Shown here piece after piece: positions 1 to 7,924 of a stretch of 64,000 bases of DNA; the first letter of the stretch is position 1, and each line of letters begins with the position of its first letter. This stretch comes from Porphyridium purpureum (lineage: Eukaryota; Rhodophyta; Bangiophyceae; Porphyridiales; Porphyridiaceae), in NCBI GenBank assembly GCA_008690995.1, contig VRMN01000008.1, positions 1-64,000 of the forward strand. The letters are read 5' to 3'. The notes under the pieces were generated by a model. It made no database searches and had not been told where the DNA came from. It saw only the letters and a program-made list of their open reading frames with translations. Made by a program: the position numbers and the translations under genes.

Positions 1-3
1 CGG

Positions 4-954
4 CTAAGCCCTTCCGCTAAACATGGCTCCGTAGACCCGTCGTTCTTGGTGGGATTGTGCGGATAGTTTCTTCTCGACGCGGTCCAGCTCTAACCGGATG
101 CCCTTGTTGTCAGGGTTCCGCTGCGCCGCCTCGCGCAAATCGTCACGAGCTTCGCTGAACTTTCCGGACGCGTATCGAGCCCGCCCTCGATAGAAGAAAC
201 CCTTTGCATTTTCGGGATCGATACTGAGCGCCTTGGATGCGATTTCTTCGGCCTGTGCGTGGTCTCCTTCCTTGAAATTGCACAACGCAAGATTATTGAG
301 ACACGCTAGGCGCAATTGCTGCACGTCCTCGTCTGGAATGACCACGCCTTCCATGTCGACCTTGTGATCTACCTCTGCGTCGTTCTTCGCACTCGCATAG
401 TATGAGTCCTGGTCCTGTACGTGCATTCGGACATAGCTGACCGCATTAAGCGCTTGTTCGTAGCACTCGGCCGCCGCGGCATAGTCTGTGCATTTGAACT
501 TTTCGTTGCCGGCCTCCTTTAGCGTCAAGGCAAGCTGGAACCGCTCCTGCGGGCTCATGGCCATGAGGTTCTGGGTCTGATCCCCGCCTTCTGTCTTCAA
601 CAGCCTGATGTCGAGCTTGACTGCTGCGTCGGGTGGAATCACATGCCCCTTGCCGCGCTGTCCAAACGCATAGTCTGGCTCGAGCACAAACTCGCTCGCC
701 TCGCCGACGCTCATCGACATGACCGCGAGCTCCAACCCCCGGATCACAGTCTTGCTCCCAATACGAAACGAGAACGGCCGCCGCCTGTGCTCCGCGGCGG
801 CGTCTGTCTCCTGGCAGCTCTCCAGCACACTGTCGTCCTGCAGGCGCAGCGTGTACCACAACCACACGCGGCTGCCCAATCCCGGCCGCGTGCTGCTCTC
901 GGCCTTGGTCACGACGCTCTTCCGCACGCCCCCATCATTCGTCACGGGAATCAT
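4..954 (-). CDS. FKBP-type peptidyl-prolyl isomerase with TPR domain
   Basis: Protein of about 316 residues. The N-terminal part is an FKBP prolyl cis-trans isomerase domain (about residues 20-120). It shows the DGGV lead-in, the YAFGQRGKG stretch and the IPPDA segment followed by a final beta strand (VKLDIRLLK), all typical of FKBPs. The C-terminal part (about 136-285) is a helical TPR region (repeats such as LNNLALCNFKEGDHAQA and GFFYRGRARYASGKFSEA), as in FKBP38/FKBP52-like co-chaperones that dock on Hsp90. I chose the ATG at 954 because it places the DGGV motif close to the N-terminus. An in-frame extension to 1050 is Gly/Arg-rich and looks like leader sequence. No membrane anchor is visible. 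A TGTACAGTG cluster lies about 155-195 bp upstream. The stop codon is at 4-6, so the gene is complete. Family call is firm; partner and location are inference. Confidence 0.88.
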   Translation of the reverse strand: MIPVTNDGGVRKSVVTKAESSTRPGLGSRVWLWYTLRLQDDSVLESCQETDAAAEHRRRPFSFRIGSKTVIRGLELAVMSMSVGEASEFVLEPDYAFGQRGKGHVIPPDAAVKLDIRLLKTEGGDQTQNLMAMSPQERFQLALTLKEAGNEKFKCTDYAAAAECYEQALNAVSYVRMHVQDQDSYYASAKNDAEVDHKVDMEGVVIPDEDVQQLRLACLNNLALCNFKEGDHAQAEEIASKALSIDPENAKGFFYRGRARYASGKFSEARDDLREAAQRNPDNKGIRLELDRVEKKLSAQSHQERRVYGAMFSGRA

Positions 955-1109
955 CGCATCCACACACCATCCACCACCAACCCCCAGAACACTCCTCCCG
1001 CCCCTTTCCTCACTCCACTCCCCCGTCCCCGCCCTCCGCTCCACTGCCACCTTCTTCCGCCATGCTTCCTTTTCTGGTCCTCGCGGCCGCGCCGTTGCTT
1101 AGAGACATA

Positions 1110-1150
1110 CACTGTACCTCATGTACAGTGATCCCGTACACACTGTACAC
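1110..1150. promoter_or_regulatory. TGTACAGTG-motif cluster upstream of the FKBP gene
   Basis: Three copies of a GTAC-centred motif occur in 41 bp: CACTGTAC at 1110-1117, TGTACAGTG at 1122-1130 and CACTGTACA at 1141-1149. The first two face each other, forming an inverted pair. The cluster sits upstream of the FKBP start and outside any supported gene. The same motif recurs upstream of several other genes in this window. The regulatory role is inferred from position and recurrence only. Confidence 0.5.
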
Positions 1151-1857
1151 CCGGCAATGAATCACTGAAAAAAAAACCGGCTAAAAACCAAACCGGCGCC
1201 GGGAAAGTGGCGGAGCCGTCGAGCTTGATGGTCGATGTGTGTGGATTTGCAACGCGAGCTGAAGGGCGGGAGAGCGGCAGGCTGTGCATCGAGACAGACA
1301 CGCAGAGAGAGTGGGTGTGTCCTGCGAGATGCAGCGGTTGTGATAAGTGCCTGGCGTTGCGAGGCGAGCGGGGTTTGGACGCGGAGTGGTTGGTCGAGCG
1401 GAACTGGATGCTGATGCGGTGTGCTTGTGCTGCTGGTGGCGAGAGAGAGATGAGTGCCCAATTCGCGAGGGTTGGGGTGCACCCGCAGAGGGGTTATGAA
1501 GGATGCATCAGGCCTCTCGGTTGAGATGGCACCGGCAGTGAGGACTTTGCATGCGCAGATCCGACCGCAACTGCGCTTGTCAAAAGTGTCAGTCTCGTGC
1601 GAGGCGCGCTAGGGTCCGGCGGAGTGCATCGCGAGCGTGAGGTAACTTTCAAAGATGGCATGCACCAAGGCCACTGGAATATATGGTGCTCAATTGTAGC
1701 AGCGTTCCGCGCCAGTGAAGACCAGAACCAGCAGGTCCGCGAAATGCTCGTGTCCAACTGTTGTGCTGACCAACCGACAGCTGCTCCATCGGCCAGCTCT
1801 AGATTCCGACGTCGGCCTCGACTCCCGTTTGCATGGGTGATGAGTCGATCCAAGCAC
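1151..1857. other. Intergenic stretch, no gene supported
   Basis: About 700 bp between the FKBP promoter cluster and a decayed paralogue of the secreted Cys-rich protein. Short frames exist on both strands but none has recognisable composition or similarity. The last part, from about 1800, may hold further worn sequence of the pseudogene that starts clearly at about 1858. Confidence 0.4.
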
Positions 1858-2257
1858 GCGGATTGCGGGAGAGTGCACACCAGTGACAGGGTTTGCGCGC
1901 TGCCATGCATCAGAGGTCTTCGCCAGATGCCGTGCGACAAGCCAGACCACGCGACCGAGGTGGAAGCATAGAGTAGTTAAATGCAAGCGCACGCACGCCG
2001 AGGTGCGTACCGAGCGTGACGGCAAGACCAAGTCTGGCCGCTTCAACAGGATGGTGCACTCGGACGTATACTTGCTTCCCGCTCAAGATAGCCATCGTTT
2101 AGCCGCGTCGGCGCACCGTGGCATCACGTGGAGCTTCATCGAGAGCCAGCCCTTGTGGTCTGTGCAGGCGACGCGCTTGGCGCGTGTGAACGGCCTGCCG
2201 GCGTTCTCGCAGCGCCGAATCAGCGCCGAGTATCTTTCTCCGCAGGATGACCAGTAA
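1858..2257 (+). pseudogene. Decayed paralogue of the secreted Cys-rich protein at 6596-7462
   Basis: Conceptual translation matches the C-terminal part of the intact gene on the opposite strand at 6.6-7.5 kb. Matching blocks are GRVHTSD against EKVHVSD, MPCDKPDH against LPCGTPDH, SGRFNRMVHSD against VGRFNGVLHSD, LLPAQD against MMPSQD, and SAHRGITWS against VSHRGTWWS. The match starts in one frame, meets a stop near 1971 (after HATEVEA), and resumes in another frame from about 1997 to the stop at 2257. The signal peptide and N-terminal half are absent or unrecognisable. This looks like an old duplicate that lost its 5' end and gained at least one frameshift. It lies about 4.5 kb from its intact relative in inverted orientation. 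Confidence 0.75.
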
Positions 2258-2595
2258 ATGTGATTGCGGCTGATCCAAACGTCACGCGTCTCGCTATCCT
2301 CATGAATTGGCGGGTAACTCATTCAAGCAAGAACTGGTGCTCCAGTAAGAGACTCGGCTGACGGGGGTCAGACCGCATGGCTTGCGGGCCACCTTTGTCC
2401 GCCAGGAAGACCACGTTTTCCAGCTGGGACACCACGTGCGTGCCTATTGGCTGCGGCATAACCTAGCGCGACACCATGATGTTCCACGTCGCTGCCGACG
2501 CCGGCATTTGCCTCGCTCACCATGGCACGCACCACCTCAGTGACCAGCATGGCACCGTGCCTTGTTTCCTGGTGTCGCAGTCGATGTTGGGATCT
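2258..2595. other. Intergenic stretch, no gene supported
   Basis: No frame with credible coding character on either strand. It separates the pseudogene end from the promoter motif of the hemerythrin-like gene. Confidence 0.4.
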
Positions 2596-2616
2596 CAGTA
2601 CAGTGGGTACACTGTA
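2596..2616. promoter_or_regulatory. Palindromic GTAC motif upstream of the hemerythrin-like gene
   Basis: TACAGTG (2599-2605) and CACTGTA (2610-2616) form a perfect 7-bp inverted repeat with a 4-bp spacer, about 200 bp before the ATG at 2819. This is a close variant of the TGTACAGTG motif found upstream of other genes here. Function is inferred. Confidence 0.45.
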
Positions 2617-2818
2617 TGTGCCTATGCTCAAGCGCAATTTCTGACTTCCTGTCAGCACAACGGGTGGAACTGATGGCGCCGGTCTGTTTCTTTGGTGGGT
2701 GGGGAAGGTTGAGGGGAGGAATGATCGTGGGCGTACGGAGTGGGTGGTTGAGGGGAGGGACGGACGGGGCGGAGGTGGGGTTGAAGCGGGCGGGGTGGTA
2801 AAGCATCCGGTACTCAGC

Positions 2819-3643
2819 ATGGCGGCGACGGAGGATAAGCCGGAAGTGCTGGACGCGCGGCTACAGAAGGGCATGGAGCAATTGGAGATGATGGAGCGCG
2901 GCGTCGATTTCAGCATGTGCGAGGGCAAGGGCAATTGGGCGCTGGCGTGGTGGGCATACTTGCATAATGGCATTCGCCTGGAGCTGCAGGATATGTACCA
3001 TGCCGTCACGGGTTTGCGGCGGATGAAGAAGGACGCCACAGATGAACTCATTCGCGCGTTCTTCGAATGGTTCAAGCATTTCGAGCGCGTCTTTATCCAG
3101 CACCTCGAGTTCGAGGAGATGAACGTGTTTCCAAATCTGAAGAGCAAAATCCAGCCGCGCCCAAAGTCGCTGCCCTCCGAAGATGATCATATACAGGTCG
3201 GCCTAAAGTTGAACAAGGTACGCGCCGTGGAGGCGCTCGTCGGGGCGAAGAAGCCGCACAAGGTGGCGTCCGAGCTCGAGCGCGTCAGCACCAATTTTCT
3301 TTTGCTTGCGCTTGATAATTTACGCTCCGAAGAGCGCAACGAGGCGATGCTTCTGTTTCACCACGGCAAGGAAGATGAGGATTTGAAGCGCCTAGAAAAG
3401 TGTCTGCAGGAATTTTACGGAAAGGACATTGGATTGGTCAATTTCCTAGGCGATAAGGCCATGGCCGACGGAGTGGAGAAAAAGAGGTCTGGTGGTATGC
3501 TGGGCAAGATGAAGACTAACATGGCTTTGAAAACCGCAGAAAAACAGTACGACAAGCAACGCGCAGGGATCCTTCCTTTGATTGAAGCATTTTCCAAGTA
3601 CCCTCCCGTCGTGGACAAAGAAGATGAGATACTGAGCGAATGA
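2819..3643 (+). CDS. Hemerythrin-like (HHE) domain protein
   Basis: Protein of 274 residues. The N-terminal 130 residues are helical and carry hemerythrin/HHE-type spaced ligands: a first His in WAYLHNGIR, HLEFEEMNVF with the HxxxE pattern, and EDDHIQV. Proteins of this family bind a di-iron centre and act in oxygen, NO or iron handling; which one applies here cannot be told. Further His candidates lie in LLFHHGKEDED. The C-terminal third is basic and helical with no recognised domain. The start at 2819 (MAATEDKP) is preferred because the in-frame upstream extension from 2699 is low-complexity Gly/Arg sequence. The gene faces the CK2-alpha gene tail to tail. Confidence 0.65.
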   Translation: MAATEDKPEVLDARLQKGMEQLEMMERGVDFSMCEGKGNWALAWWAYLHNGIRLELQDMYHAVTGLRRMKKDATDELIRAFFEWFKHFERVFIQHLEFEEMNVFPNLKSKIQPRPKSLPSEDDHIQVGLKLNKVRAVEALVGAKKPHKVASELERVSTNFLLLALDNLRSEERNEAMLLFHHGKEDEDLKRLEKCLQEFYGKDIGLVNFLGDKAMADGVEKKRSGGMLGKMKTNMALKTAEKQYDKQRAGILPLIEAFSKYPPVVDKEDEILSE

Positions 3644-4087
3644 CCAGTGTCCGCGTCGATATATATGCTTGGAGTTCGGCACACTCAGTCTTCCTTCTCA
3701 CACTCGTATGTCTTTCCCGACGTACAATGTCTTGTGCTGAGTGCTCTCCTCTTCTTCCTCTAACAAAACATAAAACACATAATTCAGATCGTCTGAGAGG
3801 TCAATCATGATTTGGATGTATCTTTTTTCCTGTTTGCGTCCTTGGGCATCGAGCCGCTGTATTAGAAGCTTCCGACACTCCGCGTGACCGAAAGTTAAAC
3901 ATTCCTACTGTGCTCTGGCTTGCTTACTAGTCGCTGGTCCTGTCCTTTTCAGAGTTAGACACACACACGTACGCAGATGCGGCTTCCACAAAGGTGCGGA
4001 AAGGCTCACTCGTCATGTCCAAGTCTCCTATTCTCGCGCCGTCACACAACTCTTTTCGTAGCCCGGATGAGAAAGCCCTAGCATACC
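3644..4087. other. Convergent 3' intergenic region
   Basis: About 440 bp between the stop codons of two convergent genes. It contains A-rich stretches (AACAAAACATAAAACAC at about 3763) that could serve 3' end formation. No gene or RNA is recognised. Confidence 0.4.
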
Positions 4088-6046
4088 CTAGAGATCTCTC
4101 ACAAGGTCAAAGAACGGGTGCTGCATGGCATCTTTGGCAGTAACACGGTCTTGGTGATCAAACTGAAGCATCATATCCAGCAGATCAAGCCCAGCGTCAG
4201 AAACAAGATGCTCGTTATTTGCCGTCACAAAGCTCTTCCAGGTACGACCAGGGGTATCAGGTATTCTATTCCACTGCTTCTCGCTCATTGCAAGTCCATA
4301 CTTGTCCATGTAATTTTCAAACGCATCTATTCCCTTGACAGCAACAATTTTGACCAACTGGTCATCATTATCTGCACCTTTGAACATGGGATCCCGTCCA
4401 AACATCATTTGCGCCAAAACACAGCCGAGGCTCCACATGTCGAGAGAGTAGTCGTAGTCACGCAAATTTAGAAGCAGCTCAGGTGGCTTGAAGTACCGCG
4501 ACGCGACACGCACGTTGTATTCCTTACCCTCGTGATAAAATTCCGAAAGACCCCAGTCAGCCACGCGCACCTGCTTAGTCGACGAGTCAATCATGATATT
4601 ATGCGGCTTGATATCACGGTGTATGATGCCTTTGGAATGCGCAAATTCGAGCGCTCTCAGGACCTGGTACATGTAGTACTGCAGGTCTCTAAGCTGCATT
4701 TTCGGATAATAGTTGCGGAACGGGTGGTTGTCAACGTACTCAAAAATGAGCACGGGTACCTTTTTCTCCCGATCCATCACCGCGTTGTACAGCTCAATAA
4801 TATTCGGGCCGCCTCTCAGCTCCTCCAGAATGCGAATTTCGCGCTTGTACTTCTTTTTCTTCACAGGCTGCAATATTTTCGCGACCGCCTTGCGATTGTT
4901 GAGCTTATCCCAAACCTCATACACGTCCGAGTACTTCCCGCTGCCAAGCTTGTTCACCACTGTGTACGGCTCCGGACTCGCCCAAATGATCTGCAAGCGA
5001 TCATAATCCCATGTGCTGACGGGTGAACGAGCATGGATGTCCTTATACACTCTGGCCACAGACGCCTGCCCTCCCGATTCGAGCCGCTCTTCCATGTCGG
5101 ATGACGGAGTGCCCTTGGGCCCAGATCCGTGCGGGTCATACATGATGGCCCCTGGCGGGCGTTTGTACACGGTCATTACGCGCACGTCAGGCGCGTCGCC
5201 TTCCAGAAAATCGTTGTCGCCACTTTCTTCATCGCTCCAAAACTCAGACGCATCGCGAAGAACAGATATCACTGACGGGAGAGGGCCTTCCAAGTCTTCG
5301 CCTTCCCTGCCACTCGGCGGCGCGGGCTCTGCTTTGGGTTTCCGCTTTGACTTCTTTTTCTTGGACTTCTTGGTCTTTGCTTTTTTGGCGCCTGCTTCCT
5401 GCCCGCCAAAGCATGGCAGGCAGGCGTCCTTCAAACCCCAACCTATTTTGCTTGTTGCCACGCAGTCGTAGAAGCACGCGGCAAGGGACTTCACGGGTGT
5501 CAGGCGAGGCCCAATTAATTCAAGTGTCAACGGGTACACGCTCTGTGTCCAATAGGCCTCTGCCGATGCCAACGTATGCACGAGCGCAGCACTCAAACGC
5601 TCGTACGTCGTTTCTTCTTCTCCACCCTGTATTGCCCCGGATCCCTGCAAATTTCTTTTCTGATCGGCGCCTGTATCGCTTGTTCCCGACTTGGAGGCGC
5701 CTGCGTCGTTTAACGGGGGTGCTAGGTCAATGTGCGGCGACAACGATTCGACCCCGGCCGACTTTTCATCATCCGAGACACTTCCACCGGACCTCCTGGC
5801 GGCATCCTCTGTGCAGCGCTGAGCACTCGATGCATCGACTGCACAGGTAGCCGCAGTCTCTGCTCCTACTTCTGCTGCTGTTGCTGGCGACGCCGAGGCG
5901 GCGTCGTCGTATGCAGCGGCCGCCGCGGCTGCGTGCACATGCGCCGCGCGACCCGCCCACCCTGCCGCGCACACGGCCGCGACCCACACGCACACAACCA
6001 CCGCACGACGAAGCGACCGGCGACGCGCGTCCGCCACCCCCTTCAT
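4088..6046 (-). CDS. Casein kinase II catalytic (alpha) subunit with long N-terminal leader
   Basis: Protein of 652 residues. Residues 333-652 are a complete CK2-alpha kinase: glycine loop GSGKYSDVYEV (368-378), catalytic Lys390, the basic KKKKYK cluster (396-401), HRDIKPHN (476-483), the CK2-specific DWG in place of DFG (497-499), and SRYFKPPEL in the activation segment. Ordinary CK2-alpha is about 330-390 residues, so some 330 residues are added at the N-terminus. They start with an Arg-rich segment and a hydrophobic stretch (VVVCVWVAAVCAAGWAG, 16-32) like a signal peptide or anchor. An Ala-rich linker follows, then a short Cys-containing region (CFYDCVATSK, CLPCFGG) and a Lys-rich tract (221-238) resembling a nuclear or polybasic signal. 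The leader suggests a secretory-pathway, Golgi or plastid form rather than the cytosolic enzyme. The kinase assignment is certain; location is inference. Confidence 0.93.
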   Translation of the reverse strand: MKGVADARRRSLRRAVVVCVWVAAVCAAGWAGRAAHVHAAAAAAAYDDAASASPATAAEVGAETAATCAVDASSAQRCTEDAARRSGGSVSDDEKSAGVESLSPHIDLAPPLNDAGASKSGTSDTGADQKRNLQGSGAIQGGEEETTYERLSAALVHTLASAEAYWTQSVYPLTLELIGPRLTPVKSLAACFYDCVATSKIGWGLKDACLPCFGGQEAGAKKAKTKKSKKKKSKRKPKAEPAPPSGREGEDLEGPLPSVISVLRDASEFWSDEESGDNDFLEGDAPDVRVMTVYKRPPGAIMYDPHGSGPKGTPSSDMEERLESGGQASVARVYKDIHARSPVSTWDYDRLQIIWASPEPYTVVNKLGSGKYSDVYEVWDKLNNRKAVAKILQPVKKKKYKREIRILEELRGGPNIIELYNAVMDREKKVPVLIFEYVDNHPFRNYYPKMQLRDLQYYMYQVLRALEFAHSKGIIHRDIKPHNIMIDSSTKQVRVADWGLSEFYHEGKEYNVRVASRYFKPPELLLNLRDYDYSLDMWSLGCVLAQMMFGRDPMFKGADNDDQLVKIVAVKGIDAFENYMDKYGLAMSEKQWNRIPDTPGRTWKSFVTANNEHLVSDAGLDLLDMMLQFDHQDRVTAKDAMQHPFFDLVRDL

Positions 6047-6595
6047 AGCCCTCTTCCTTTGGTGCGCGAGCCCGCACCACCGTCACCCCGCTTACTGCCT
6101 CGCTGTTCCTTCGCTCTGCTCACACCTTTTTCTCTCCCTACTTTCTCCTAGATACACCCCTTACTGCGATTGTCAGATCACACCGCAACCAAAAGAGCAA
6201 GTCGCTGTTGCTTCGCCTAGAACACAAGCGCGATATCAAAATAATTCGTTTTATTAGGAAACCTACACTTGAAAATAAGGGTAGAGGGGGCCACTGGAGT
6301 AGTAGCAGTGGTGGTGGTGGTGGTGGTGTCCGGTTCATTACTAGCGTTGGTGCGGTGTTGTCAACCCAATGCGAGAGACACCGTAGCGTTTCGAAAGGAC
6401 AAAGGGGTGTGTTGGCTCCACGCCGCACCGCGCACAAACCGCTGCCGATGTGGTGGCTGGTGGGTCTCGCGTGCAGTGACACGACTACGTTCCAGTACAC
6501 CCCATCTCGCACTTGCGCAATAGAAACAGCATTCAGCGCACATCGACCGCGCATTCGTCAACTCAGCGAGTGCAGTGCGGCATCGGTGAAAGTTC
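6047..6595. other. Intergenic stretch with a (GTG)n tract
   Basis: About 550 bp containing the presumed promoter of the CK2-alpha gene and the 3' flank of the secreted Cys-rich gene. A short GTG trinucleotide run lies at about 6308-6328. No supported coding sequence; no TGTACAGTG motif seen. Confidence 0.4.
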
Positions 6596-7462
6596 CTACC
6601 GTTCGCGAGACAGGTACGACACACTGTTCTTGCGCTGCATGTATGCTAGCGCACCGTCGATGTGACGAATGCGCAGCTTTTGTAAGCTCACCACAAGACG
6701 GTTCTCTACGCCGCTCCACCACGTTCCGCGATGGGATACCGTGGTCACGCGCAGCCCGTCCTGGCTTGGCATCATGTGCGCATCCGAGTGCAGCACGCCG
6801 TTGAAGCGCCCGACCTTACTCGTACACTCGCGTTCTGCGCACACTTCCGCATACGTGCGCAGGCTGCCAGACGCCATTTCCAGCACATGATCGGGCGTGC
6901 CGCATGGCAGGTCGCCCAGTGCCGAAATACACAACAGCTTCCCAACACCATCGGAAACGTGCACTTTCTCAAGCCCACGCGCCTCGATCCACTCGGCGTC
7001 CACGCAAACCGGGTCGGGCACGTCGTTCGGAATCCCATCACATGAAAGTCGCACGCAAATTTCTCCAGTCGGCGTCTTGTGACGGGTGAACGCGAATCCG
7101 TTCTCCTCGTCATACCGGCTTCTGCCATCCGAATTGGACTCTCTGCAATTATCGTTGAATGCCGTCCATTCATACTGATAAAAAGCCCTGCTGCTATCGT
7201 TTGCGGACGGGCAGTCATACGCAAGCACCCGAATACTATTTTGGTTCTTCTCCGGTGGCGTCATGCACGCCTTGTTGTCCAAGAACTCTGTCTCCGAGTA
7301 GCACTTTGGTTGGGGTTCCCCTGATCTGGCCACGCAAGACCCGCCATTGTATACACACATTTCCACATCCTGCGCGTCCACCACATTCACCGTCAATAGC
7401 GCGACCAGCAGCGCCGACAGCCACGGGACGCAGCGCCTCGCACGCCTCGTCGTCATTGTCAT
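6596..7462 (-). CDS. Secreted Cys-rich protein of unknown function
   Basis: Protein of about 288 residues from the ATG at 7462 (a second ATG follows at 7456). It opens with an Arg-rich n-region and a hydrophobic core (PWLSALLVALLTVNVV), with likely cleavage after VDA, so it should enter the secretory pathway. The mature part is hydrophilic with about a dozen Cys residues, consistent with an extracellular disulfide-bonded protein. No transmembrane segment follows. I do not recognise the family. A decayed relative of its C-terminal half lies at 1858-2257, so this belongs to a small local family. A TGTACAGTG-like cluster lies upstream in the gap shared with the divergent checkpoint gene. Possible roles (cell wall, mucilage) are speculation. 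Confidence 0.75.
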   Translation of the reverse strand: MTMTTRRARRCVPWLSALLVALLTVNVVDAQDVEMCVYNGGSCVARSGEPQPKCYSETEFLDNKACMTPPEKNQNSIRVLAYDCPSANDSSRAFYQYEWTAFNDNCRESNSDGRSRYDEENGFAFTRHKTPTGEICVRLSCDGIPNDVPDPVCVDAEWIEARGLEKVHVSDGVGKLLCISALGDLPCGTPDHVLEMASGSLRTYAEVCAERECTSKVGRFNGVLHSDAHMMPSQDGLRVTTVSHRGTWWSGVENRLVVSLQKLRIRHIDGALAYMQRKNSVSYLSRER

Positions 7463-7580
7463 CCTCGGGTCCTCTCCGCTACCCCACCTTTTCGTCACGT
7501 CACGCGACTGACCCACCCACCCTCCGACACCAGTGTCCCAGATTCTACGCTCCGGCGACTCTGCGGTGGAGAAGAAGCAA

Positions 7581-7617
7581 GTACAGTAGAGTGTACCTTA
7601 CACACAAGGGTACAGCG
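7581..7617. promoter_or_regulatory. GTACAG/GTGTAC cluster in a divergent promoter
   Basis: GTACAGTAG (7581-7589), GTGTACC (7591-7597) and GGTACAGCG (7609-7617) lie in the 460-bp gap between the divergent secreted-protein gene and the MadBub gene. They share the GTACAG core of the motif seen at other promoters, but none is an exact TGTACAGTG. Function inferred. Confidence 0.4.
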
Positions 7618-7924
7618 AACATCGCAGCAAAAATGACCGTTTCACTTCCCGGCCATCTGGCTCATAAACCTGCAGCGAGAAGCCGGTTGTGTTTGAATTT
7701 TCAAAATAAGAAATGCGCCATGGCGGCAGTGCATGTCGAGCAGAGATGTGCTTTGAGCGGAAGAAGAGCTCGCATGCGAGCGGGTGTAGACCACGTTGGT
7801 AGGGTATAAGCTCGTGGCGGAAGACTGGATCTGTACCGCCGATGACGGCTGCGCCTACGTGAGGCTGGGCAACACACGCGGTCCTGCGACGAGGCATTGA
7901 CGGGCGCTCTGCAGAGCAGGTGAT

